A DNA stretch of 64,000 bases from Streptomyces viridochromogenes (GCF_001270495.1 NZ_LGUR01000106.1:124001-188000); one strand, 5' to 3'. Shown: positions 31,729-40,900, counted from the first letter of the stretch. The notes: generated by a model not told the origin, from the sequence alone. Program-made: numbers and translations.

Positions 31729-32502
31729 ATGACGGACACGGACATCACCACGACGACCGGAGCCGACTGGGCCGCCTGGCAGGAGAGCTGGGACCGGCAG
31801 CAGGAGTGGTACATGCCCGACCGCGAGGAACGCTTCCGGATCATGCTCGACATGGTCGAGGCCCTCGTCGGCCCCGCCCCGCGCGTGCTCGATCTCGCGT
31901 GCGGCACGGGAAGTATCACGGCCCGGCTGTTCGCGCGGTTCCCGGGGGCAACCAGCACGGGCGTCGACCTCGACCCCGCCCTCCTCGCCATCGCCGAGGG
32001 CACCTTCGCGCACGACCAGCGGGTCTCCTTCGTCACGGCCGACCTCAAGGACCCCGACTGGCCGGCGAAACTGCCGTACGACTCGTACGACGCCGTCCTG
32101 ACCGCCACGGCCCTCCACTGGCTGCACCGTGAACCCCTCGCGGCCCTCTACGGTCAGGTCGCGGAGCTGGTCCGCGACGGCGGTGTGTTCCTGAACGCGG
32201 ACCACATGATCGACGACTCGACGCCCCGGATCAATGAGGCCGAGCGCGCGCTGCGCCACGCCCGCATGGATCAGGCCAAGGCGGACGGCGCTCTCGACTG
32301 GTCCGAGTGGTGGCAGCTGGCGGCGCAGGACCCGGTCCTCGCCGAACCCACGGCCAGGCGATTCGCGATCTACGGCGAGCACGCCGAGGGCGACGCGCCG
32401 CCTGCCGAGTGGCACGCACGCGTGCTGCGCGAGAAGGGCTTCGGGGAGGCCCGGCCGGTGTGGTGCTCGCCTTCGGACACGCTGTTGCTCGCGGTGAAGT
32501 AA
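31729..32502 (+). CDS. Class I SAM-dependent methyltransferase
   Basis: A 257-residue methyltransferase. Motif I VLDLACGTGSITARL binds SAM, followed by TGVDLDPALLAIAE (motif Post I acidic residue), VTADLKDPDW and YDAVLTATALHWL. It belongs to the methyltransferase 11/12/25 group; substrate unknown. ATG 31729 follows GGAGGGG. A strong hairpin at 32554-32582 ends the transcript. Confidence 0.88.
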   Translation: MTDTDITTTTGADWAAWQESWDRQQEWYMPDREERFRIMLDMVEALVGPAPRVLDLACGTGSITARLFARFPGATSTGVDLDPALLAIAEGTFAHDQRVSFVTADLKDPDWPAKLPYDSYDAVLTATALHWLHREPLAALYGQVAELVRDGGVFLNADHMIDDSTPRINEAERALRHARMDQAKADGALDWSEWWQLAAQDPVLAEPTARRFAIYGEHAEGDAPPAEWHARVLREKGFGEARPVWCSPSDTLLLAVK

Positions 32503-32553
32503 CCGGGTGACCGAGTAGCCGGGGCCGGCCCGGACGGGGCCCTACGACGGGCG

Positions 32554-32582
32554 GACGCGGTACGAGAGACTCGTACCGCGTC
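32554..32582 (+). terminator. Terminator after the methyltransferase gene
   Basis: GACGCGGTACGAG-AGA-CTCGTACCGCGTC is a perfect 13-bp stem with a 3-nt loop, followed by TT. It shares the CGGTACGAG/CTCGTACCG core with the terminator at 33881-33913. Confidence 0.85.
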
Positions 32583-32660
32583 TTCTGCGTCCTGGCGGGT
32601 GTCCCACCGCACTGGAAGGGTGAGGCGGTCCGTCACCCGGCGGGCCGGGGAGGGGGAGGG

Positions 32661-33149
32661 ATGACGCGGGGCGCGGACGCGGCTCTGCACGCCTTCGTCG
32701 AGAGCAGACGCACGGCGCTGTTCCGCAGCGCCTATCTGCTGTGCGGCAGCCGCGAGGAGGCCGAGGACCTCGTCCAGACGACGCTGGTGAAGGTCGTCCT
32801 CGGCGCGCGCAGGCACCGGCGGCTGGACAACCTCGACGCCTATGCGCGCAGGACGCTGGTCAACACCTTCATCGCCGCGCGTCGGCGCTTCTGGCGGCGC
32901 GAACGGGCCTACGGCGAGGTGCCGGACGTGCCGGGGCAGCCGGTGGACAGCGACACCGGAGTCATGGTGCGGGCCGCGCTCGCCCGGCTCGGGCCCAAGC
33001 AGCGGGCGGTGCTGGTGCTGCGCTACTGGGAGGACCTCAGCGTCGCCGACACCGCCGAACTGCTCGGCATGCGGGAGAGCACGGTCAAGAGCCACACGGC
33101 GAGGGGGCTCGCGGCACTGCGGGCCGCGGTGCGGGAGGAACACGTATGA
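32661..33149 (+). CDS. ECF RNA polymerase sigma factor, SigE family
   Basis: A 162-residue ECF sigma factor of the SigE-type actinobacterial family (sigma-70 domain with a short linker). Region 2: LFRSAYLLCGSREEAEDLVQ and YARRTLVNTFIAARRR; region 4: LGPKQRAVLVLRYWEDLSVA followed by STVKSHTARGLAAL. Its stop overlaps the start of the next gene (ATGA), so sigma and its presumed membrane regulator are translationally coupled. ATG 32661 follows GGGGGAGGG. Confidence 0.92.
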   Translation: MTRGADAALHAFVESRRTALFRSAYLLCGSREEAEDLVQTTLVKVVLGARRHRRLDNLDAYARRTLVNTFIAARRRFWRRERAYGEVPDVPGQPVDSDTGVMVRAALARLGPKQRAVLVLRYWEDLSVADTAELLGMRESTVKSHTARGLAALRAAVREEHV

Positions 33150-33865
33150 GCCGGGGCGACGTGAGCGAGGTGCCGCGGGTGACGGAGCTGCTGGGGCGGG
33201 CCCTCCAGGGCGTTCCCATGCCGTCGGGGCCCGGTGCGGACGCGGTGTTCGCGCGGGCCGCACGGGTGCGGTGGCGTCGGAGGAGGGCGGTGACCGGGAC
33301 CGCGGCGGCCGTGGCCTTGGTGGGTCTGGTCGGGACCGGGACGCTGCCGTGGAACGGCCCGGAACGGTCGGGGGCCGCGCGCTCCGCGCCCGCGTCCGGG
33401 GCGGAGCGGCTGGCGAGGCTGCTGCCGCCCGGCATCGGCGAGATCCGCGAGGTCGGGAACGTCGTGGGCGAAGGACCGTACGACGGGCTCTACGCCGTCC
33501 ACAAGGACGGCGGCGTCGGATATCTCAATGTCCAGGTCCTGCCGAGCCGGCGGGAGGACTGGCCGGTGGCGGCCGACGAGGGGTGCTCGTCGGACGTCCC
33601 CGGGACGTCGGCGGCCTGTGTCTCCGAAACGCTGCCGAACGGCGACGAGCGCGAGTCCACCGAGTCGACGCGCGAGAGCCGCGGGGACGGCACCACCTCG
33701 CGGCCCTGGCGTTCCGTGCGGCTGTTCACCAAGGGCTACGCGGTCATGATCAGGGCCGGCAGCGGGTTCGCCGGCAGGTGGGGGCTGGGGCCGGGACTCG
33801 ACGCCCCGCCGTTGACCGCGGAGCAGCTGCGTGACGTGGTGACGGCGCCGGAGCTGCTGCCGTAG
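33146..33865 (+). CDS. Putative membrane-anchored regulator (anti-sigma-like) of the SigE-family factor
   Basis: A 239-residue protein with about 45 cytoplasmic residues, one membrane helix (about 47-66, TGTAAAVALVGLVGTGTL region) and a 170-residue extracytoplasmic domain with two cysteines that may pair. No zinc-binding ZAS motif (HxxxCxxC) is seen, so anti-sigma function is inferred only from the four-base overlap with the sigma gene. Such sigma/one-helix membrane protein pairs are common in Streptomyces. A strong terminator follows. Confidence 0.75.
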   Translation: MSRGDVSEVPRVTELLGRALQGVPMPSGPGADAVFARAARVRWRRRRAVTGTAAAVALVGLVGTGTLPWNGPERSGAARSAPASGAERLARLLPPGIGEIREVGNVVGEGPYDGLYAVHKDGGVGYLNVQVLPSRREDWPVAADEGCSSDVPGTSAACVSETLPNGDERESTESTRESRGDGTTSRPWRSVRLFTKGYAVMIRAGSGFAGRWGLGPGLDAPPLTAEQLRDVVTAPELLP

Positions 33866-33880
33866 GGCGAGCACATGCGG

Positions 33881-33913
33881 AAGGGGCGGTACGAGGATCT
33901 CGTACCGCCCCTT
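33881..33913. terminator. Bidirectional terminator
   Basis: AAGGGGCGGTACGAG-GAT-CTCGTACCGCCCCTT, a perfect 15-bp stem with A-rich and T-rich ends, lies between the convergent sigma operon and the amino acid transporter operon. Confidence 0.88.
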
Positions 33914-33926
33914 CACCGTCGTACTG

Positions 33927-34688
33927 TCAGAGCACCTTGGACAGGAACGCCTGCGTCCGCTCGTGCTGCGGGTTGGTCAGGACCTCGCGGGGGTCGCCCG
34001 ACTCGACGACCACGCCGCCGTCCATGAAGACCAGGCTGTCGCCGACCTCGCGGGCGAAGCCCATCTCGTGGGTGACGACGACCATCGTCATGCCGGACTC
34101 GGCCAGGTCGCGCATGACGTCGAGGACGTCACCGACCAGCTCCGGGTCGAGGGCCGAGGTCGGCTCGTCGAAGAGCATCAGCTTCGGGTCCATCGCCAGC
34201 GCCCGGGCGATCGCCACGCGCTGCTGCTGGCCGCCGGAGAGCTGGGAGGGGTAGTTCCCGGCCTTGTCGGCGAGGCCGACGCGGTCGAGGAGCTCCCTCG
34301 CGCGCTCCCTGGCCTGGGCCTTGCTCACGCCCTTGACCTGGATCGGCGCCTCCATGACGTTCTCCGCGGCCGTCATGTGCGGGAACAGGTTGAACCGCTG
34401 GAACACCATGCCGATGTCCCGACGCTGCTGCGCGACCTCGCTGTCCTTGAGCTCGTACAGCTTGTCGCCCTTCTGGCGGTAGCCGACCAGCTCGCCGTCG
34501 ACGTACAGCCGCCCGGCGTTGATCTTCTCCAGGTGGTTGATGCACCGCAGGAACGTCGACTTGCCGGAGCCGGAGGGGCCGATGAGGCAGAACACCTCGC
34601 CGGACTTCACCTCCAGGTCGATGCCCTTGAGGACCTGGACGGCGCCGAAGGACTTGTGGACGCCCTCGGCCTTCACCATGGCGGTCAT
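33927..34688 (-). CDS. Polar amino acid ABC transporter ATP-binding protein
   Basis: A 253-residue ATPase of the GlnQ/HisP type. Walker [11 protein letters not shown]-loop [12 protein letters not shown], signature [15 protein letters not shown], Walker [15 protein letters not shown] and the switch His [10 protein letters not shown] are intact. It powers uptake of glutamate or a similar polar amino acid by the permease encoded one base upstream. ATG 34688 ([15 protein letters not shown]) is chosen because it starts one base after the permease stop; ATG 34679 is also possible. Confidence 0.93.
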   Translation of the reverse strand: MTAMVKAEGVHKSFGAVQVLKGIDLEVKSGEVFCLIGPSGSGKSTFLRCINHLEKINAGRLYVDGELVGYRQKGDKLYELKDSEVAQQRRDIGMVFQRFNLFPHMTAAENVMEAPIQVKGVSKAQARERARELLDRVGLADKAGNYPSQLSGGQQQRVAIARALAMDPKLMLFDEPTSALDPELVGDVLDVMRDLAESGMTMVVVTHEMGFAREVGDSLVFMDGGVVVESGDPREVLTNPQHERTQAFLSKVL

Positions 34689-34689
34689 C

Positions 34690-35649
34690 TCACTTGCCCC
34701 TCTCGCTGCCCAGGCCGAGCATGTTCGCCTTGATCTTCTGCCACGGCGTGGGCGGCAGCTGGCGCAGCGAACCACGGGCGTAACGACGCTCCAGGTAGTA
34801 CTGGAAGACGCTGAACACGCTGGTCATGACCAGGTACCAGATGCACGCCACGAACAGCATCTCCATCACGGCGTACGACGTGGAGCCGATCGTGGAGGTG
34901 GCGCGCAGCAGTTCGTTGTACGTCACCGCGTACACCAGCGACGAGGTCTTCAGCATGTTGATGAACTCGTTGCCGGTCGGCGGCACGATCACCCGCATCG
35001 CCTGCGGGATCACGATGCGGCGCAGCGTCTTCGCGTGGCTCATGCCGAGCGCGTGCGAAGCCTCGGTCTGGCCCTCGTCGACGGCCATCAGACCGGCGCG
35101 GCAGATCTCCGCCATGTACGCCGCCTCGTTCAGGCCCAGGCCCAGCAGGGCCGCCATGAACGGGGTCATGACGTCGACCATCTCGTCCTTGTAGATCGGA
35201 CCGAGATTCAGGACCGGGAAGATCAGCGCCAGGTTGAACCAGAGGAGGAGCTGGACGTAGACCGGCGTGCCGCGGAAGAACCAGATGTAGACCCAGGCCA
35301 CCCAGCTCGTCACCGGGTTCTTGGACAGGCGCATCACGGCCAGGACCACGCCCAGGACCACGCCCATGACCATCGCCAGGACGCTGATCAGCAGGGTGCG
35401 GCCGGCACCGGCGAGAACCGTGGAGTCGAAGACGTATTCGCCTACGGCGTTCCACTGGATCTTCTCGGCGGTGGCGAAGGCGTTGACGAGCAGGGCCACC
35501 AGGGCCAGCACGACGACACCGCTGACCCAGCGGCCGTAGTGCCGGACCGGAATGGCCTTGATCGCCTCGGGCGGGAGGGCCCCGCCCTCCTTGGAGACGG
35601 CGGCCGACGGCGTCGCGTCGGCCGGCTCCTTGTCGAACTTGTCAGTCAC
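34690..35649 (-). CDS. Polar amino acid ABC transporter permease
   Basis: A 319-residue HisMQ-type permease. A hydrophilic N terminus of about 40 residues precedes five or six membrane segments. The EAA loop reads [20 protein letters not shown], and [20 protein letters not shown] marks the HEAT-like TM region. It is a single permease, so probably a homodimer with the ATPase and the lipoprotein. GTG 35649 has a ribosome site (AAGGGCAG). Confidence 0.92.
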   Translation of the reverse strand: MTDKFDKEPADATPSAAVSKEGGALPPEAIKAIPVRHYGRWVSGVVVLALVALLVNAFATAEKIQWNAVGEYVFDSTVLAGAGRTLLISVLAMVMGVVLGVVLAVMRLSKNPVTSWVAWVYIWFFRGTPVYVQLLLWFNLALIFPVLNLGPIYKDEMVDVMTPFMAALLGLGLNEAAYMAEICRAGLMAVDEGQTEASHALGMSHAKTLRRIVIPQAMRVIVPPTGNEFINMLKTSSLVYAVTYNELLRATSTIGSTSYAVMEMLFVACIWYLVMTSVFSVFQYYLERRYARGSLRQLPPTPWQKIKANMLGLGSERGK

Positions 35650-35681
35650 TGTGACTGCCCTTCAGTGCTTGCCCGGGACGG

Positions 35682-36647
35682 TCACTTGCCGCCGTTGATC
35701 GCGGCCTTGTCGATGGCGCCGGTCTCGGCGCCCCACTTCGCGAGGATCTTCTTGTACGTGCCGTCCTCGATGATCGCGTTGACGGCCTCTTCGAGGGCCG
35801 CGGTGAGCTGCTTGTTGTCCTTGTTCACCGCGATGCCGAACGGACCGGCGTCGACCTGCTCGCCGACGACCTCGAAGGCGTTGCCGCCGTCGGCCTTGCG
35901 GGCGAGGTCCACGGCCACCGGGTAGTCGTTGACGCCGGCGACGGCGCCGCCCGACTTCACACGGGTCTGGGCCTCGGTGTCGTTCTCGAACGGCTCGATG
36001 TTGATCTTCTTCTTGCCGTCGTCCGTGCAGGCCTTGGACTGGGTCTGCAGCGCCTTCTCGTACGTGGTGCCGCGCTGCACGGCCGCCGTCTGGCCGCAGA
36101 GGTCCTCGATCGAGTTGATGTTCTTCGGGTTGCCCTTCTGGACGTACACGGCGGTGCCGGCCACGAAGTAGTCGACGAAGTCGACGCCCGGGCCGAGCTT
36201 CTTGCCCTTGTCGTCCAGGCCGTCCTGGCGCTGCGGGGTGTCCGTGATGGAGGACATGGCGACGTCGTAGCGGCCGGAGTTCAGGGCGGTGATCAGGCCG
36301 TCGAAGGAGCCGGAGGTGAACTGGAACGTCACTCCCAGCTTCTCGCCCAGCGCGGCGGCGATGTCGGGGTCGACGCCGACGATCTTGCCGCCCTCCTGGA
36401 ACTCCATCGGGGCGTACTCGGCGTTCGTACCCGCCTTGATGACGCCCGCGTCCTGGATCTTCTTGGGCAGCTTGTCGAACAGCGGGGCGGCATTCGACTT
36501 CCCCGTCTCGTTGCCGCCGTCGCCGCCGCTGTCGTTCGTCTGGTCACCGCAGCCGGTGAGAATCAGGGCGCCTGCGACCGCGATCGAGCCGACCGCTGCC
36601 AGCCGGGAGCGCGTGGCGGTCGTACGACGGGTGGAGCTTGCGGTCAT
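35682..36647 (-). CDS. Amino acid ABC transporter substrate-binding lipoprotein
   Basis: A 321-residue SBP_bac_3 protein. The Arg-rich start and hydrophobic stretch end in the lipobox LILTGC with lipidated Cys33, then a Gly/Asn-rich linker. The mature domain has the family signature EGGKIVGVDPDIAAALGEKLG and VGEQVDAGPFGIAVNK. It is anchored outside the membrane and delivers substrate (glutamate-like or another polar amino acid) to the permease. ATG 36647 has an ideal ribosome site (GGAGGAA). It heads the operon SBP-permease-ATPase. Confidence 0.93.
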   Translation of the reverse strand: MTASSTRRTTATRSRLAAVGSIAVAGALILTGCGDQTNDSGGDGGNETGKSNAAPLFDKLPKKIQDAGVIKAGTNAEYAPMEFQEGGKIVGVDPDIAAALGEKLGVTFQFTSGSFDGLITALNSGRYDVAMSSITDTPQRQDGLDDKGKKLGPGVDFVDYFVAGTAVYVQKGNPKNINSIEDLCGQTAAVQRGTTYEKALQTQSKACTDDGKKKINIEPFENDTEAQTRVKSGGAVAGVNDYPVAVDLARKADGGNAFEVVGEQVDAGPFGIAVNKDNKQLTAALEEAVNAIIEDGTYKKILAKWGAETGAIDKAAINGGK

Positions 36648-37352
36648 GGTGGGTTCCTCCGGCGGATGGGTGGAGTTGCCGATGGGGCGGGCGCCTGCCG
36701 ATGGGTTCGGCCGGTGCCTTGGTTTCGTAGGTCGACGAGAGCACACACCTTCGAGTGCCGCGACCTCGTGTGATTACGGCATCTTGCCATTCGGACTTAG
36801 GCATTCAGGGCGCCCGCGATGTCAAAATCGGATAACGGGTGACTTCCGAACCGCCTCAGGTCGGACATCCAGGCCGCACCTTCTGCGGGAATCTGTCCTT
36901 CCGACCGGAAGATCTTCGGTCTGTCTCGGCTGGTGGGCCGATCGCGGGCTGGTTGTGGGCCGATTGAGGGCTGTGTGGGCCGGTTGGGGTCGGGTTTGCG
37001 GGTGACGGTTGTTACTTGTGGTTTCTTTCGTCGATTGTCCGCTTATTCGGCCACGAATCACACCGGGATCGTCATCGGCTTGTGTCCGATTCGTGTCGTC
37101 CGCGTGCGTGTTTTCCTTCTCGTCATGTGATCTTGGACGTATTGGACTCGTCGGCGGCGCGGTCCGTCCGGTAAGAAGGTTCTTTACACCCCTCATCCGG
37201 GGCTCAGGGCGCGTGTGCGGCGCGCCCGTCGCGTATGTGCCCGTACGTCGTACGTCGCACGTATCAACGAGCAGGGTCATACGCGGTCCCGCCCACTTCT
37301 CACCAGGAGTGGTCCCACCCTCAAACCATGAACACTTAAGGGGTCAGACAAA
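36648..37352. promoter_or_regulatory. 705-bp divergent promoter region (amino acid transporter / malic enzyme)
   Basis: No gene is recognised. On the minus strand TTGACA (36825-36820) with a weak -10 about 17 bp on could drive the transporter. GACCGGAAGATCTTCGGTC at 36903-36921 is a dyad with one bulged base. From about 36920 to 37000 there are imperfect repeats of GTGGGCCG-ATTGAGGGCTGT type. ATG 37327 begins a three-codon frame (M-N-T-stop) just before the malic enzyme's ribosome site, possibly a vestigial leader. The stretch 37010-37130 is richer in T than its surroundings. Confidence 0.4.
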
Positions 37353-38576
37353 GTGGCAGCGGAGATCGTCAATCCTCGCAGCGGCGGCAATACCGATCAG
37401 GACGGCGGGGTCGAGCCCCTCGATTCCTTCGATCCGGCCTTCGCGCTGCACCGTGGCGGCAAGATGGCCGTGCAGGCCACCGTGCCGGTCCGGGACAAGG
37501 ACGACCTGTCCCTGGCGTACACGCCCGGCGTCGCGAAGGTGTGCAGCGCGATTGCCGAGCAGCCGGAGCTCGTGCACGACTACACGTGGAAGTCGTCCGT
37601 CGTCGCCGTCGTGACCGACGGCACGGCCGTTCTCGGGCTCGGGGACATCGGGCCCGAGGCCTCCCTTCCGGTGATGGAGGGGAAGGCGATTCTGTTCAAG
37701 CAGTTCGGCGGCGTCGACGCCGTGCCGATCGCGCTGAACTGCACCGGCGTCGACGAGATCGTCGAGACCGTGGTGCGGCTCGCGCCGTCCTTCGGCGGTG
37801 TGAACCTGGAGGACATCTCGGCGCCTCGGTGCTTCGAGATCGAGCGGAAGCTCCAGGAGCGGCTGGACATTCCGGTCTTCCATGACGACCAGCACGGTAC
37901 GGCTGTGGTGACGCTGGCCGCGCTGAGGAACGCCGCGCGGCTGACCGGGAAGGGGCTCGGGGATCTGCGGGCCGTTATCTCGGGGGCGGGCGCGGCTGGT
38001 GTCGCCATCGCGAAGATGCTGGTCGAGGCCGGGATCGGGGACGTCGCCGTCGCGGACCGCAAGGGTGTGGTGTCCGCCGACCGGGACGACCTGACGTCGG
38101 TCAAGCGGGAACTGGCCGGGTTCACGAACAAGGCGGGGATCACCGGGTCGCTGGAGGCGGCCCTGGAAGGTGCCGACGTCTTCATCGGTGTTTCCGGCGG
38201 TACGGTGCCGGAGAAGGCGGTCGCCTCCATGGCCGAGGGCGCGTTCGTGTTCGCCATGGCCAACCCGAACCCCGAGGTGCACCCCGACGTCGCGCACAAG
38301 TACGCGGCGGTCGTGGCGACCGGGCGGTCCGACTTCCCGAACCAGATCAACAACGTGCTGGCGTTTCCGGGGATCTTCGCGGGCGCGCTTCAGGTGCGGG
38401 CGTCCCGGATCACCGAGGGCATGAAGATCGCGGCGGCTGAGGCGTTGGCGGCTGTGGTGGGGGACGACCTCGCCGCGGACTACGTCATTCCGTCGCCGTT
38501 CGACGAGCGGGTGGCGCCGGCGGTTACGGCTGCGGTGGCCGCGGCGGCTCGGGCGGAGGGTGTCGCTCGGCGGTGA
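37353..38576 (+). CDS. NAD(P)-dependent malic enzyme
   Basis: A 407-residue oxaloacetate-decarboxylating malate dehydrogenase turning malate into pyruvate, CO2 and NAD(P)H. LSLAYTPGVAKVCSAI (with the catalytic Tyr), VTDGTAVLGLGDIGPEA, FHDDQHGTAVV (metal ligands), the Rossmann loop ISGAGAAGVAIAKML and NPNPEV are all present. It is the short bacterial type without a phosphotransacetylase tail. GTG 37353 has a clear ribosome site (AAGGGG). A hairpin terminator follows at 38614. Confidence 0.94.
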   Translation: MAAEIVNPRSGGNTDQDGGVEPLDSFDPAFALHRGGKMAVQATVPVRDKDDLSLAYTPGVAKVCSAIAEQPELVHDYTWKSSVVAVVTDGTAVLGLGDIGPEASLPVMEGKAILFKQFGGVDAVPIALNCTGVDEIVETVVRLAPSFGGVNLEDISAPRCFEIERKLQERLDIPVFHDDQHGTAVVTLAALRNAARLTGKGLGDLRAVISGAGAAGVAIAKMLVEAGIGDVAVADRKGVVSADRDDLTSVKRELAGFTNKAGITGSLEAALEGADVFIGVSGGTVPEKAVASMAEGAFVFAMANPNPEVHPDVAHKYAAVVATGRSDFPNQINNVLAFPGIFAGALQVRASRITEGMKIAAAEALAAVVGDDLAADYVIPSPFDERVAPAVTAAVAAAARAEGVARR

Positions 38577-38613
38577 CGCGCTCTGCCGAGAGCTGAGCCG
38601 CTGCGAGCTGGAT

Positions 38614-38638
38614 GGCCCCGCCCGGGATGGGCGGGGCC
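38614..38638 (+). terminator. Terminator after the malic enzyme gene
   Basis: GGCCCCGCCC-GGGAT-GGGCGGGGCC, a perfect 10-bp stem followed by TTCTTCTTT. Confidence 0.88.
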
Positions 38639-39051
38639 TTCTTCTTTGCCTGGGGTGCGGCCGTTCGGGTGGGGTGGGTGTGGTGGTGCCTGCGGCGGCC
38701 CGTTGCGGTGCGTGGGGGTTCGCGGCTGTGCCTGCGGCGCCTGTGCGGGTTGGGTGGGGGTGCGCGTAGCGCCTGCGGGTTCGTTGTGGGGCGGGGCCGC
38801 GTCGGGGGGTGTCCGTCCTCGGTCCGGCGGGCTGGCGTACTGCCAGGAGGTGCTGTTTCTTGACACCGGACTCTGCGGGCGGAAACCCCCCGACGCGTCC
38901 CCTCACCGCCGTACGCGGCTGCCGCGCCGCGGTCGCGACCCCTCAGGGCGGCCTACGTCGCGCAGCCCGATCGCGGGCGTATTGACAAGAGGGCGTGTCT
39001 CACAGGGCGCTGCGGTTCCGTTGGTCGGTGGGGGAGCCTATCGTCAAGGTC
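38639..39051. other. Gene-free 413-bp region with a G/T-skewed block
   Basis: From 38650 to about 38830 the + strand is strongly G/T-rich with loosely repeated GTGCCTGCGGCG and GGGTTG words. Short frames here are products of that composition. TTGACA at 38982-38987 may be the -35 of the following oxidoreductase gene, though no convincing -10 follows. Confidence 0.35.
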
Positions 39052-40014
39052 ATGTTCGCTGTCTATGCCGCCCGAATCGACCGCGACGAGCCGCTCTCCG
39101 GACTGGAGTTGGGGGAGCGTCCGGCCCCTGAGGCCCGCCCCGGTTGGAGTACCGTCAACGTCAAGGCCGCCTCGCTCAATCATCACGATCTCTGGTCACT
39201 GCGGGGCGTGGGTCTGCCCGAGGAACGGCTGCCGATGATCCTCGGCTGTGATGCCGCCGGGGTCGACGAGGACGGCAATGAGGTCGTCCTGCACTCCGTG
39301 ATCGGGCAGAGCGGGCACGGGGTGGGGCCCAGGGAGCCCCGGTCCATCCTCACCGAGCGGTATCAAGGGACGTTCGCGGAGCAGGTCGCCGTGCCTACGT
39401 GGAACGTTCTTCCCAAGCCCAAGGAGCTCTCCTTCGAGGAGGCGGCTTGTCTGCCGACGGCTTGGCTGACCGCGTATCGGATGTTGTTCACGAACGCGGG
39501 AGTACGGCCGGGGGATTCGGTGCTCGTGCAGGGGGCCGGGGGTGGGGTGGCCACTGCTGCCATCGTGCTCGGGAAGGCCGCGGGGCTGCGTGTCTTCGCC
39601 ACCAGCCGGGACGAGGCCAAGCGAAAGCGGGCCGTGGAGCTGGGGGCCGTGGAGGCCGTGGAGTCCGGGGCTCGGCTGCCGGAGCGGGTCGATGCCGTGA
39701 TCGAGACCGTCGGTGCCGCTACCTGGTCGCACTCCGTGAAGTCGCTGAAGCCCGGGGGCACGCTGGTCATTTCCGGTGCCACGAGTGGGGATCGGCCCTC
39801 GCACGCCGAGCTCACCCGGATCTTCTTCCTGGAGTTGAAGGTCGTCGGGTCCACGATGGGGACCAAGGACGAGTTGGAGGATCTGCTTGCCTTCTGTGCC
39901 GCCACGGGTGTGCGGCCGGTGATCGATGAGGTGCTTCCCATGGAGCGGGCCCGTGAGGGCTTCGAGCGGATGGCGTCGGGGGAGCAGTTCGGGAAGATCG
40001 TGCTCACCACCTGA
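39052..40014 (+). CDS. Zinc-binding dehydrogenase/quinone-oxidoreductase-like MDR protein
   Basis: A 320-residue medium-chain dehydrogenase/reductase. The GroES-like half (ASLNHHDLWSLRG; ILGCDAAGVDEDGNEVVLH) precedes a Rossmann half with VLVQGAGGGVATAAIVLGK and VISGATSGD. The GHE zinc motif is not evident, so it is probably a zinc-free NADPH:quinone oxidoreductase relative. Substrate unknown. ATG 39052 gives the usual MFAVYAARI start. Confidence 0.88.
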   Translation: MFAVYAARIDRDEPLSGLELGERPAPEARPGWSTVNVKAASLNHHDLWSLRGVGLPEERLPMILGCDAAGVDEDGNEVVLHSVIGQSGHGVGPREPRSILTERYQGTFAEQVAVPTWNVLPKPKELSFEEAACLPTAWLTAYRMLFTNAGVRPGDSVLVQGAGGGVATAAIVLGKAAGLRVFATSRDEAKRKRAVELGAVEAVESGARLPERVDAVIETVGAATWSHSVKSLKPGGTLVISGATSGDRPSHAELTRIFFLELKVVGSTMGTKDELEDLLAFCAATGVRPVIDEVLPMERAREGFERMASGEQFGKIVLTT

Positions 40015-40080
40015 CAGCTGGGAAGGTATTTGCGCCTTTGCGGCGGGTTCGGGGCTTTGCCCCGGCCCGCCGTTTTGCTT

Positions 40081-40096
40081 GTCAATGTGGGTTGAC
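40081..40096. promoter_or_regulatory. Operator copy 1 of the HTH/Clp-N pair
   Basis: GTCAATGTGGGTTGAC: arms GTCAA and TTGAC around six bases. The related copy is 28 bp downstream. Confidence 0.7.
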
Positions 40097-40108
40097 ATGA
40101 AGCCGTGT

Positions 40109-40124
40109 GTCAACTTAGGTTGAC
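40109..40124. promoter_or_regulatory. Operator copy 2 of the HTH/Clp-N pair
   Basis: GTCAAC-TTAG-GTTGAC, a perfect 6-bp dyad ending 3 bp before the HTH gene's ATG. It would overlap the promoter or transcript start. Confidence 0.75.
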
Positions 40125-40127
40125 GTT

Positions 40128-40337
40128 ATGACCGAAGCGACAGATCTGGCCGAGCGGGCCGGCGATCGCGATCCGCGGGTCGGGTTGCGGGCCGTTGCGG
40201 CGTTGCGCCGGCTGTTGGAGCAGCTGGAGGCGGTGCAGGTGCGCAGTGCGCGCAATCAGGGGTGGTCGTGGCAGGAGATCGCCGCGGAACTCGGGGTCAG
40301 CAGGCAGGCCGTGCACAAGAAGTACGGGAGGCGTTGA
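40128..40337 (+). CDS. Small helix-turn-helix protein
   Basis: A 69-residue protein: an N-terminal amphipathic helix (ALRRLLEQLEAVQVRSAR) and a C-terminal sigma-70 region 4-like HTH (WSWQEIAAELGVSRQAVHKK). It overlaps the next gene by one base (TGATG), so both are translated together. Two 16-bp dyads immediately upstream suggest autoregulation. Pairs of this HTH with a Clp N-terminal-domain protein recur in Streptomyces; I know of no studied function. Confidence 0.82.
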   Translation: MTEATDLAERAGDRDPRVGLRAVAALRRLLEQLEAVQVRSARNQGWSWQEIAAELGVSRQAVHKKYGRR

Positions 40338-40900
40338 TGTTCGAGCGGTTCACGAAGGACGCCCGTGCGGTGGTGACGGGGGCGGTTGAGCATGCCGAGA
40401 GGGGAGGGGGGCGGAGCGTTGACGCCGAGCATCTGGTGCTCGCCCTGCTTGATCGGGAAGGCAGCCGGGCCTCTTTCGCGCTCGCCTCGCTCGGTGGTGG
40501 GGAGTGGCTGGAGTCCGTGAGGCGGGCGCTGGGCGAGGCTCGGCGCCGGGGCGGGCTGTCGCAGGCCGAGGCCGATGCGCTGGCCGGGCTGGGGATCGAT
40601 GTCGCGGAGATCGTCGCCCGGGTGGAGGAAGCGCATGGGGTCGGGGTGCTGGCCGGGGACCCGAAGGACAGGGGGTGGTGGTCGGGGCGGCGGTCGTTCA
40701 GCCGCGGGGCCAAGGATGTGCTGGAGCGGGCGCTGCGTATCGCCGTCGCCCGTAAGGATCGGCATATCGGCGACGAGCACATTCTGCTGGCGCTGACCAG
40801 CCGTCCTGGGGTGCCCGCCGAGGTCCTCGCCGATCACGGCGTGACGTACGAGGCGGTCACGCGGGTGTTGTACGGCGGGGGAGAGGCCAAGGCCGGGTGA
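40337..40900 (+). CDS. Clp N-terminal (R) domain protein without ATPase
   Basis: A 187-residue protein with two Clp_N repeats (about 1-70, FERFTKDARAVVTGAVEHAE ... DAEHLVLALLD; and about 120-180, FSRGAKDVLERALRIAVARK ... IGDEHILLALTS), as in ClpA/ClpC adaptor-binding domains, but no AAA module. It may bind degradation substrates or act as an anti-adaptor or sensor for the HTH partner encoded in the overlapping upstream gene. Function is inferred from the domain and gene pairing only. Confidence 0.85.
   Translation: MFERFTKDARAVVTGAVEHAERGGGRSVDAEHLVLALLDREGSRASFALASLGGGEWLESVRRALGEARRRGGLSQAEADALAGLGIDVAEIVARVEEAHGVGVLAGDPKDRGWWSGRRSFSRGAKDVLERALRIAVARKDRHIGDEHILLALTSRPGVPAEVLADHGVTYEAVTRVLYGGGEAKAG

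Noticed and set aside
37327..37338. Leader peptide of the malic enzyme gene
   Set aside because: The frame is only three codons (M-N-T) and shows no regulatory codons or paired hairpins; kept only as a note.
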